Positions 9,391 through 17,540 of a stretch of DNA of 64,000 nucleotides are shown one piece after another; position 1 is the stretch's first letter; the number at the start of each line of letters is the position of its first letter. Source of the stretch: Anthracocystis setariae (Eukaryota; Basidiomycota; Ustilaginomycetes; Ustilaginales; Ustilaginaceae); the NCBI GenBank assembly GCA_928724745.1, contig CAKMXJ010000010.1, positions 682,001 through 746,000 on the forward strand, written 5' to 3'. A model generated the notes under the pieces. The model had not been told where the DNA came from, searched no databases, and saw only the letters and a program-made list of their open reading frames with translations. The translations under genes were made by a program, and so were the position numbers.

Positions 9391-12300
9391 ATGTCACCGC
9401 CCATCATTCCAGCTTCGCGAATGCGCGACGGTCTTCAAGTCGTCCACGCTTCCATCGACGACTTTGCCACCACCTACCGCTCCTGGCTCACACTAGCTCC
9501 AGCTTACAGCTACGGCCCCTCGTTCACATCCACTTCCACTGCCACACCTTCAGCTTCCGCTTCAGCTTCAGAGTCGACTTACCAACCCAACGCCGAGACG
9601 CTCGCTAGAGCCCATTGTCCTATCTCCGGTCCAAGGTGGCACGAACACCGACAACGTCTCACCGCCTCCACTTCGATCAAAGGTTTGACGGTGTTAAGGA
9701 GTCAGGTCGAAGCCGAACTCGTCGCCCTCGAACGATTAGCTGCCGAGAGGGGTAGCTGGGAGGAACCACATCCGTATTCCAACGGCACACACCATATCCG
9801 CCTGTGGGAGGAGATCCTGTACGTTGCGTTCACGTTCGGTCCGGTTACGTCGATACAGGACCGATTCGCGTTCAGCTTGTCAGCAGCTCTACGAAGGAGG
9901 AACAAGATGCGCAAGCCCAAGGGAGAGAATATCAACAGTCAGAGTGTCAAGGTGGATGTGGTCTCGCAAAATGGAGATAGGTGGACCAAGTTGTATATCG
10001 TCAAGCCCGAGAAGTTGCGGCAGGAGTTTCGAGAGGCGGAGAGTTATATGGTGGACGAGTTGGATTCCAGTTCTGCTTCGGATGACGAGGATCTAGACTT
10101 GCAGGAGAATGGAGAAAACTTCCACGAACACCAACATACCGCGCAGTGCTCGGGAGATCAACTCGCTTTCGACGTGGCTGCGCGAAAGTGTTCGCTCACC
10201 AAACTGATTCACGAGCTTCGTGCCGCTGCCGATACAGAGGCGAGAGCAAGGGTGCAACGTTCCGAAGTATCCGGACGCAACATCGCCATCGTGCCCATTC
10301 ACGTCGAGATCGTCGTCACGCGCATGCAACTCCAAACCCCCTCGCTCCCACTTCCTTCGGCTTCCGAGAAAGGCTACCAAGCGACGTCGGCCGAATTCTA
10401 CCAGCTGCCCGAATGGGATCGATTCAACCACCGTCTTGCTGCCATCGCCGCCGAGGCACGTCGGTATAATGTCAACATGGTCTTTGGATACCGATCTCTC
10501 CCAGCCAGTCTATTGGACGGCGTCCAGCCGCCCAGCGCTGCACTGATCAGCGAGTCCGAGCCGGTCAAGCCTATGGGGTTGCCCAGCATCCCTTCCGCCC
10601 CGCCCAAGCCGCGGTGGCGTACCACTCGCAAGATCAACCTCGACGTCACCGCCATGATCGCGCTTGTCAGCGACACCACGCATGGCATCTTCAGCGAGGA
10701 CGAGAGCTCAGCGTTGGACGAGTCCAAACGCCATCCCAAGGTGGACGATGGCGAGCAGGGGTCTGGTGAAAGCTTCCAGCATCACTTTCGGACGTTTTCG
10801 ATTCGTAAAGAGGCGCTTGAAGCGAGAGCTGCCGAATTGTCGCTTCAGGTAGATCAACAGGACGAAGCTTCGCGTGCGCTCGACATCGCCGCAGCCAAAG
10901 AGGGGCGAGCGCTGGCGATCCAGCTGGAACGTGAAATGACCATGGAATCGCTCTTCGACGCCATCCTCTCGCCCATCCAAGCCGACGGCTCGCCAGTCGA
11001 GCTCTTCGCCACCGTTGGTGCGTTTGATCGACTTCGTCGCGTCAGTTCCACCGTGGGTGGGCCCAACGAAAAGCGTCGCGTCAAGGCGCTCCTTGGCGAT
11101 GTCGGTGCTGATGCGCAAGATTTCTGGACTCACTCCAAGTGGGCTGGTCCACAACACGAAGCGTTGCGCAAGTGTCTCGTCCTCCCCGTTCAGCCGCTGC
11201 CGGATTTGCGACCGGGCGGGTTCGAATCGCTCGACGCACTCAAAACGGTGTACCCGGATTTGGCAAGGGCGCATTTCATCTCGCACATGGTCGACACGCT
11301 CGAATCGTGCCTCACCCAACTGTGGGGAACCGACTGGCGCGACATCTGTCAAGACCTGCCTCGAAGCAAGTACAAGAAGCTGCGTCAGAGTACAGTGCAT
11401 CAAGCAGGTGGGCAGACGTATACCACGCTAAGGTCGATCCATGCCTGTGCGCGTTACGGCATGACTACGCTCACCAGCAATATGGATAGTATTCAGTGGC
11501 TGCTCAAGGAGATGAGTCGCAGACCGTACTCAGCACAGACCAAGAGGATTTTGCAAGATGCTCAAGTCCAGGCCGACGTAGAGGGGGCAATGGAAGCGGA
11601 GAATTTCACTTGTTGCTTTATTGTATTGCATCCGCGCTCGTTGTCGGAACAGATGAGGGTGACGACGAAAGCGCCCCGATGGCGCGAGGTTTTGGACGGG
11701 TATCCGGGTGGATTGGGAGCGGGTGAGGGTAAGTGCGGTGGCGAGGTGCAGGGTTATACGATCGATGACGGTGGTATTGCTGCAGAGCGTATAACGTCTT
11801 CGGCGGGGATTGCGTACTCGGTGGATCCAATCGCACTGACGAGACAGCAGGATCAGATGGGTGGACAAGTGAATCTGCTCGACTCGTCGCGCTCAGAAAT
11901 CCCAGCGCACCAAGATGGCATCAAGAACCCCACCACGCCAATGCAACCCATGTACTTGCTCGACGATTCTTCCCGTCCCACACTAACACCATCATCGTCA
12001 GCGGGGCGGGTTCGTTCGCGCGCACGCAAATTCTGGTTCGGACCCACACCTCCCACCACCCTGACACTTCGACACCCTCGTTGGTGGCCGTTCACCCACC
12101 TCGAACGGCCATGGCTCCGTCTGACCAACCCAATCGCGTACAAACCGCCCACCTCTCCCCCCACCGTGCACTCGTACTTGGACCAAACCACTACGCCGCT
12201 CACCCCGGGCGAACTGTGGTGGCAGAGCGTCAAAGCGGACGTGAAGCGAAACCGCCTGCACTGGCCTGCGCTCTGTCTGGTGTACATGGGCTGGATCTTG

Positions 12301-13884
12301 GGCTTCAGCTACCTCGCCAAATCGCTGTGGTACCAATCCACGATCGTCGGCATCGACGGCGTCTCTCGCCAACCCTCGTTCCTAACCTGCACCGCGACGT
12401 ACTGGCTTCGAAACGCCCAGTGCGGCCTCGACGGTGACGACTGCCAACCGTTCTACACGCCCGCCAACCAAGTGGGCCAACCCTTCCGTTGCCCCGCGGG
12501 CTGTCTCGATACCACGCTGCTCAATCCACGTGCGGTGGGCGACGAGCTGATCAACTACCAACCGCTCGTGATCGGTGGTGCCGACACCAACGCCACCTAC
12601 CGTGCCGATTCGTTCGTCTGCGCCGCTGCGATCCACGCCGGTGTGGTCGACAACACCAAAGGCGGCTGCGGCTCACTGCGTCTGACAGGCGCATACACGG
12701 ACTTTGTCGGAAACCACCGCAACGGCATCACTTCGATCGGATTCAATTCAACCTTCCCGATAAGCTACAGGTTCGAAGCGACCCAAGCGTCGGGCAGCTG
12801 CACCGACCGACGGTGGCAAGGCTACATACTCAACGCAGTGCTGTCGGCGTTGGTGGGCTTTGTGCTGCGCCCGAAACGCATCGTGTGGTTCTGGACGCTA
12901 GCCTGCGTAGGCTTCTGGCACATCTTCCTGATCTCGGAGCCGCGCGACTATCCACCTCCGATTGGCAAGGGGATCGGCGACTTGCTGCCGTTCCTGTTCG
13001 TGTGTTATGCGATCTGGCGATTGACGTTCCGGTTCGTGTGGCCGGCGTTTGGGCACATGCCGGTGGAGTCGACGTTCTGGACGCTCGCGTTCTGGTGGCT
13101 CGGCGTGCTTCTCAACGTCGTGTTCGGCAAAGTGCCGCTGCAGAGGTTGGTCGCCAGAGACATCGCACAGCAGCCGGGCAGTGTGGTGGCGCTGATCATC
13201 CTGGTCGGCGTGGTGCTGGTGATCGCGGTCAACCAAGTGCGCGTGATGAGCAGCACGGGCTACCTGCCCAAATACCTGTCGATGTACATCGTCGGCGGTG
13301 TGTTGGTTGGGCTAGCTGCTGCGGTGCCCGGCGAGACGCTCAGGTTGCATCACTACATTATCGCGCTGGTGTTGCTGCCGGCGTGTGCGTTCCCGACGCG
13401 GCTGTGTTTGGTGTACATTGCGTTTCTGTTGGGCATGTTTACCAACGGCGTGTCGAGGTGGTCGTTCGACGGGTTGATCCAGGACAACAGCGTTGTGCAG
13501 GGAGATGCTACGGGGAGTACGGGTTTGCCGACGTTCAATACGACCAACACCACGTTCGCCGCAGCGAACGGAGTGATCGCATGGAACCCGATCCCGCACG
13601 ACCTGGTCGGAAGCTGGGACGGCTTCCAACTGCTCATCGACGACGTACTGCGGTACGAAGGTTCGTCGCTGTCGTACAATCTGTCGGGTTTGCCCGAGGT
13701 GTATGCGCTTGAGCGGCAGAGCACCAACCAGAGCTCGATGCCGAGCAATGCCACCATCCGAGGTGGCGACCACTACGTGCGCTTGGCGTTCTCGTCGCAG
13801 GGGAGTCCCGGTGATTTCACCATGGCGGCAGTGGCAGATGTAGTGAGCGGCAAGTGGATAGATGCGCCTCCTGGTGCGACGTGA
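9391..13884 (+). CDS. DUF1308 (C7orf25/UPF0415-like) domain fused to LCCL-domain multi-spanning membrane protein
   Basis: One uninterrupted frame encodes 1497 residues; the first ATG is at 9391. The N-terminal ~770 residues match the DUF1308/C7orf25 family: a VDVV...GDRWTKLYIVKP block near residue 188, the PIN-like INLDVTAMIALVSDTTHG block near 413, a GGPNEKRR block near 556, and the family's C-terminal TLTSN and CCFIVLHPRSLSEQ blocks near 685 and 745. A low-complexity linker follows (about 770-870). From about 870 the sequence is an LCCL protein: GP-x-PP and proline-rich entry, TM at about 959-980, an LCCL domain at about 1032-1110 (RCPAGCLD, FVCAAAIHAG, RNGITSIGF), then about seven TM helices (1144-1370) and a lumenal N-glycosylation-rich tail (several NxS/T). 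The two halves are normally unrelated families. Either this is a genuine fusion or two adjacent genes share an open frame; a possible LCCL-only start is the ATG at 11941. A GTAAGT at 11729 in the linker could be a donor. Confidence 0.8.
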   Translation: MSPPIIPASRMRDGLQVVHASIDDFATTYRSWLTLAPAYSYGPSFTSTSTATPSASASASESTYQPNAETLARAHCPISGPRWHEHRQRLTASTSIKGLTVLRSQVEAELVALERLAAERGSWEEPHPYSNGTHHIRLWEEILYVAFTFGPVTSIQDRFAFSLSAALRRRNKMRKPKGENINSQSVKVDVVSQNGDRWTKLYIVKPEKLRQEFREAESYMVDELDSSSASDDEDLDLQENGENFHEHQHTAQCSGDQLAFDVAARKCSLTKLIHELRAAADTEARARVQRSEVSGRNIAIVPIHVEIVVTRMQLQTPSLPLPSASEKGYQATSAEFYQLPEWDRFNHRLAAIAAEARRYNVNMVFGYRSLPASLLDGVQPPSAALISESEPVKPMGLPSIPSAPPKPRWRTTRKINLDVTAMIALVSDTTHGIFSEDESSALDESKRHPKVDDGEQGSGESFQHHFRTFSIRKEALEARAAELSLQVDQQDEASRALDIAAAKEGRALAIQLEREMTMESLFDAILSPIQADGSPVELFATVGAFDRLRRVSSTVGGPNEKRRVKALLGDVGADAQDFWTHSKWAGPQHEALRKCLVLPVQPLPDLRPGGFESLDALKTVYPDLARAHFISHMVDTLESCLTQLWGTDWRDICQDLPRSKYKKLRQSTVHQAGGQTYTTLRSIHACARYGMTTLTSNMDSIQWLLKEMSRRPYSAQTKRILQDAQVQADVEGAMEAENFTCCFIVLHPRSLSEQMRVTTKAPRWREVLDGYPGGLGAGEGKCGGEVQGYTIDDGGIAAERITSSAGIAYSVDPIALTRQQDQMGGQVNLLDSSRSEIPAHQDGIKNPTTPMQPMYLLDDSSRPTLTPSSSAGRVRSRARKFWFGPTPPTTLTLRHPRWWPFTHLERPWLRLTNPIAYKPPTSPPTVHSYLDQTTTPLTPGELWWQSVKADVKRNRLHWPALCLVYMGWILGFSYLAKSLWYQSTIVGIDGVSRQPSFLTCTATYWLRNAQCGLDGDDCQPFYTPANQVGQPFRCPAGCLDTTLLNPRAVGDELINYQPLVIGGADTNATYRADSFVCAAAIHAGVVDNTKGGCGSLRLTGAYTDFVGNHRNGITSIGFNSTFPISYRFEATQASGSCTDRRWQGYILNAVLSALVGFVLRPKRIVWFWTLACVGFWHIFLISEPRDYPPPIGKGIGDLLPFLFVCYAIWRLTFRFVWPAFGHMPVESTFWTLAFWWLGVLLNVVFGKVPLQRLVARDIAQQPGSVVALIILVGVVLVIAVNQVRVMSSTGYLPKYLSMYIVGGVLVGLAAAVPGETLRLHHYIIALVLLPACAFPTRLCLVYIAFLLGMFTNGVSRWSFDGLIQDNSVVQGDATGSTGLPTFNTTNTTFAAANGVIAWNPIPHDLVGSWDGFQLLIDDVLRYEGSSLSYNLSGLPEVYALERQSTNQSSMPSNATIRGGDHYVRLAFSSQGSPGDFTMAAVADVVSGKWIDAPPGAT

Positions 13885-13926
13885 GTTTGGCCGTAATGAT
13901 TACAATCTCTTGCTCTCTTTTGGTTT

Positions 13927-13952
13927 GTGTGCGTGTGTGTGTGTGTGTGTGT
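13927..13952. repeat. GT dinucleotide microsatellite
   Basis: TGTGTG(C)GTGTGT tract in the short spacer between the convergent LCCL gene and the 93-residue ORF. Confidence 0.8.
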
Positions 13953-13953
13953 T

Positions 13954-14235
13954 TCACTCGGTATCCTTGTTGGTGGTTCGGAGGGGACGGAGGGGTTGGT
14001 CGATTTGGATCCAGCCGCCCTTTTTGGTTAGGGCGACGCGTTGGCCTGGGGTGATGGATTCGCGTTCGTCGGCATGCGTGGAGCGGGATGAGTGGTGGTG
14101 GTTGGCGGGACAGGGGAGGATGGTGCTAGCCGAGAGCGAGACGGTGAGGATGGAGGCGGCGAAGGTGGCGATGAAGAACGTCGATGTCGCCAGACGTTTG
14201 GTTCGTAGGCTCGGGTTGAGGAGTGCTTTCCACAT
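13954..14235 (-). CDS. Small single-pass membrane protein, 93 residues, unrecognised family
   Basis: The ORF starts at the ATG at 14235 and stops 70 nt from the convergent LCCL gene. Residues 1-17 are basic and Pro/Arg-containing (a KALLNPSLRTKR stretch), residues about 18-38 form one hydrophobic segment, and CPA follows at about 42. The tail is hydrophilic with a His-rich patch and a GWIQIDQPLRP block near the C terminus. The layout (basic N terminus, TM, short soluble tail) is typical of mitochondrial inner-membrane or ER assembly proteins, and I have the impression of a conserved fungal small-protein family with the LSASxxLPCPA core, but I cannot name it. Shorter than most genes here, it is supported by its composition and its convergent placement. 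Confidence 0.5.
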   Translation of the reverse strand: MWKALLNPSLRTKRLATSTFFIATFAASILTVSLSASTILPCPANHHHSSRSTHADERESITPGQRVALTKKGGWIQIDQPLRPLRTTNKDTE

Positions 14236-14758
14236 CGTACTTTCCGTCCGTCGTGGTGGTTAGGTGGGATGGATGGTGGTGGTGGTGGTGGTGGGAAGGA
14301 GCGATGAGTGAAAAGAAGTGGGACAAGGAAGAAAGATTTCGGAAGCTCTCGGCCGCGCGCAAAACCACCCTTTTTTTTTTAGAGTTTTTTTGGATTTGTT
14401 ATAGTGGATGATCTCACAAGGACGATGCCGGCTCGGTATAGCGTTGAATGACAGCATAGGCTAACGTTTAGCGCCACCATCGGTGTACTAACTATTCGTA
14501 GTAGCCCTGGGAACCATTTCCTCGCTTTGCGTACGTCAATGGTTTTCGGTCGCACCATGCATATCGTATTGTATTGCATCAGGAGTCAGCGGGATGCGAT
14601 TCACTTCATGCATCGCCACTTGACTTGACGGTTTCGCTTTGCAGATCATATAATATAAACCTGTCTGTGTGTGTCTCTCTCTGGCGACAAAGATCACCCC
14701 TTCATCCGTCCGTCCAACCCTCGCCCTATCCCAACTCCCTGTTTCTACTCTGTCGAAG
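14236..14758. other. Divergent intergenic region
   Basis: Non-coding spacer between the 93-residue ORF and the oxidase pseudogene. It contains GGT-rich sequence near 14270-14291, a T run near 14372-14380 and the TATA-like box listed at 14654. Confidence 0.5.
14654..14659 (+). promoter_or_regulatory. TATA box of the oxidase pseudogene
   Basis: TATAAA within CATATAATATAAACC, 100 nt upstream of the ATG at 14759; the promoter looks intact although the gene is broken. Confidence 0.5.
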
Positions 14759-16134
14759 ATGGTGTTCAACCTCGTCGCTCAGGCCAGCTTGCTGGCGGTG
14801 ACTTTGTCCTCGATTTCGAGTGCATACCCTGTAATCACGTTCGGCGGGCGAAGTTCTCACAACCATCGAAACGTGTCTCGCCACCTCGGGCGGCACCCCC
14901 TCTCTCGTACGCTCAATCACCACACTACTCCACCCTAGCCTCGTCCTACAACCCGATCTTCAACTTGCAACCGCTCGTGATCGCGCTCCCAACCACAGCT
15001 GACCAAGTCGGCGACATCGTCAGGTGCGTCTCGTCGCAACAGGGGCGTTATAAACTGTCGCCCAAATCGGGCGGCCACTCGTACCACGCCTACTCGCTCG
15101 GTGGCCAGAACGGCAGTGTCGTTGTTGACCTTGGCCATTTCCAGCAGACTCCATGTGGATCGTGACGTCAAGACGGCTCGTGTGGGTGTCGGTGTTAGGC
15201 TCGGTTTGCTAGCGAGTGAGATTTGGGAACAGGGCGCGTTTGCGTTGCCGCATGGGACGTGTCCGATGGTAGGCGTCAGTGGCCACGCATTGGGTGGTGG
15301 GTTCGGCTTCCCCACTCGTGCGTGGGGGTTCCTAATGGACCGCATCGTAGAGATGCATATGATAGACCGCAATGGTACGGGACATCGTGTGGCCAGGGAT
15401 GAAAACCCCGGCCTATGGTGGGCACTACGCGTTGGTGGGAGTAAAAACTTCGGTATCGTGACCGAGTTCACCTTGGCAATCGTCGTTGCACCCAAGCTGA
15501 CGCTTAACTATGCGCATGAGGCTTTGATGCGGCGGTTCCACGACCTCGCCGGCATCCAATCGAATAGTAAGACCATCACGCCGTTCGACAAGTGGATCGA
15601 TTCGCTCATCAACATCAAGGGCGATCTCAACACTACGGGCAAAGCGGCAAGCGATCATGAACAGTTCTACGCCAAATCGCTCGTCCAACCGGAACAGGCC
15701 GTGTACGACTTGACCTCAGCACTGGCGCTGGTGAACAAGTTCAACGACTACGCAGGAATCCAGGGAACAGGCAACAGCATCTCGTTCGACTTGCTCGGCC
15801 CCAAAAACCGTACCCCGCCACACAAGCGCTGCCAGCCGCATTTAACGCACACCACGCCACCTTCATCAACCAATTCTACAGCTGGGGCTTCCCGGCCAAC
15901 ACCAACGCACAGGCACAGCGAGCCGTGTGAAACGCATTCGACGATCTCGTCACCACCGCCATGAACGCCAAGCCGGACGCCAACTGGGGTGCATATGTGA
16001 ATTACGTCGATGCGCGACTGCACAACTGGGCCAACATGTACTACGGCACCGCACTCGACAGGTTGAAGCGGTTGAAGACGAGATGGGATCCCGAGACGGT
16101 GTTCTGGTTCCCACAGGGTCTTTCGGAAGCGTAA
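14759..16134 (+). pseudogene. Secreted berberine-bridge-type FAD-linked oxidase, multiply frameshifted
   Basis: The family oxidises sugars, alcohols or alkaloids with bicovalently bound FAD. A signal peptide (about 14759-14830) opens in frame 2. An extra G near 14846 shifts the reading to frame 3 (GEVLTTIETCLATSGGTPSL). A further shift near 14910 gives frame 1, which carries the FAD-binding core with the flavin-linking histidine block SGGHSYHAYSLGG (about 15067-15108). A third shift near 15145 gives frame 2, with the second flavin-linking cysteine block HGTCPMVGVSGHALGGGFG (about 15250-15306) and the substrate domain. A fourth shift near 15812 leads to frame 1. There a TGA at 15928 replaces what is normally a tryptophan-like position, and the C-terminal BBE motif (WANMYYG, RWDPETVFWFPQ) follows to the TAA at 16132-16134. 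Four indels and one nonsense codon in 1.4 kb argue for real decay. No intron combination repairs them. Confidence 0.85.
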
Positions 16135-16181
16135 TGTTGCGAGCGGGGTAGGGGGGGTGGGGAGGATTTGTACTTGGACGG

Positions 16182-16973
16182 TTATGATCTGTAATTGACC
16201 CTTGCGAGGCCTGCGAGGATCTGCATGCCTGCTTTGGCGCCATCGATGACTGCGATCTTGCTGTACTCGTTACTGACCTCACCTGCTGCCTTCCTAACCA
16301 GTCGTTCCATGCCTGTCATGCCTGCACAGCCGAGGATGATCACATCCGCTCCCTTGTGGACCAGATCCTGCGTACCCTTTGAAATGAGCGCTTCGACCTT
16401 GTCCCTATTTCCCGTCTGCAGTTCCACGACGCCCAAGCCCGTAGCATGCGTACCGACGTACCTATGTGAGTTGCCGCCGAGGACCTTGGTGACACCGGCC
16501 TCGACATCCGGGACGACCGAGCGGCCGGTGGTGAGGATGCCGAAGCGAGTGCCGCAGCTGAGCGCGTGGATGATGGCGGCCTCGAGCAGGTGTATGCTGG
16601 GTTTGTTGGGGCATTTCTGACGCAAGATGCCCACGAGTGGATGGTCCGAGAAGCACGCTACCAAGAATGCCGACGCCGAATGCAATGTCAAGTCGCCACT
16701 GGGAGAAGTGCTGGTGAGCAGTTTAAAGGTTTCTGCGGCAGAGACGATCGAGCCAGCACTGTCCTGGATCGACTCGGGCGACGTCGAAGGGCCCGTGACG
16801 AACGTGGATGTGCAACCGGATGGCGTTTGCGCAGATAGCGACGTGGCGAGTGCATCAGTGATGACGCTCGACGAATTCGGGTTGACGATGTAGATGTCTA
16901 CCAGCGTCGAAGCGGAGGCGAGGCTCGAGCTCGTGCCCAGGGTGGTGGAGGTGGATGCAGCGACTGGGGCCAT
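16182..16973 (-). CDS. DCG1: Asp/Glu/hydantoin racemase family protein, DCG1-like
   Basis: The product has 263 residues. After a Ser/Thr-rich N terminus (about 1-24) the core begins with IYIVNPNSS, the family's first strand and substrate loop. The two cysteines that serve as acid and base in this superfamily are C107 (VACFSDHP) and C216 (ILGCAGMT). A GRS/TTG loop lies near 149. The layout matches yeast Dcg1, a protein of unknown activity co-regulated with allantoin degradation, and bacterial hydantoin racemases. The Ser-rich N-terminal 24 residues are extra compared with those relatives and may be low-complexity. The stop lies 48 nt from the end of the oxidase pseudogene. Symbol given by family resemblance; the substrate is unknown. 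Confidence 0.8.
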   Translation of the reverse strand: MAPVAASTSTTLGTSSSLASASTLVDIYIVNPNSSSVITDALATSLSAQTPSGCTSTFVTGPSTSPESIQDSAGSIVSAAETFKLLTSTSPSGDLTLHSASAFLVACFSDHPLVGILRQKCPNKPSIHLLEAAIIHALSCGTRFGILTTGRSVVPDVEAGVTKVLGGNSHRYVGTHATGLGVVELQTGNRDKVEALISKGTQDLVHKGADVIILGCAGMTGMERLVRKAAGEVSNEYSKIAVIDGAKAGMQILAGLARVNYRS

Positions 16974-17540
16974 CTTGGTATGTGGAACGTGACTTGGCGA
17001 TAAGTTGAGTTGGTGGCAAGAAGAAACGAGCGAGGCGTCAGCAATGAGGGTGTGGATTCGCCTAAAGCATGTCTGTTAAGAGCTGCCAGTAGAAACCTCC
17101 GACGGCGGCATTGGAGCGTTCAATTTGGCCTTCTTATCTATAATCGCCGTCGCCGCCGCCGCCGCCGCCGCGTGGGGAAACAGTGCGCAATCTCGACCGA
17201 GCCTCCGAACCCGAAATCTCGCCCGTGTCTCCATCCGCTTTCGCGGCCAAATTCGACAGCTCATCCTTGCACCACCAGCGAGACTCAAAGGGGGAAAGCA
17301 ACGGGTTAACATTTCGGGAAAGTAGCAAGAAGAAGACGAGAGTATCAAGAGATCGTGGAATGACCATTACGACGAGGTTGCGAGTGGCTTTGGAGAGTCG
17401 TGGTCTCCCATACCTTGGGCTTGCACGGAAGCATGGTGACCACGATGACGACTGCGATATCGACCTCGACCTCGACTACGCGGAGAGGGAAGTACTAGGT
17501 AGTGCTCCAGAACGCCTGATCGTCGCGATCCAAGAGCCAG
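16974..17540. other. Intergenic with GCC repeat
   Basis: Upstream region of the DCG1-like gene. A GCC trinucleotide tract occupies about 17145-17172. An ORF-like stretch at 17183-17548 begins with GTG, has no recognisable domain and overlaps the end of the next gene, so it was not called. Confidence 0.5.

Noticed and set aside
12489..13712. 407-residue plus-strand ORF inside the LCCL half
   Set aside because: Arg-rich composition, wrong frame relative to the LCCL and TM sequence; a shadow of high GC content.
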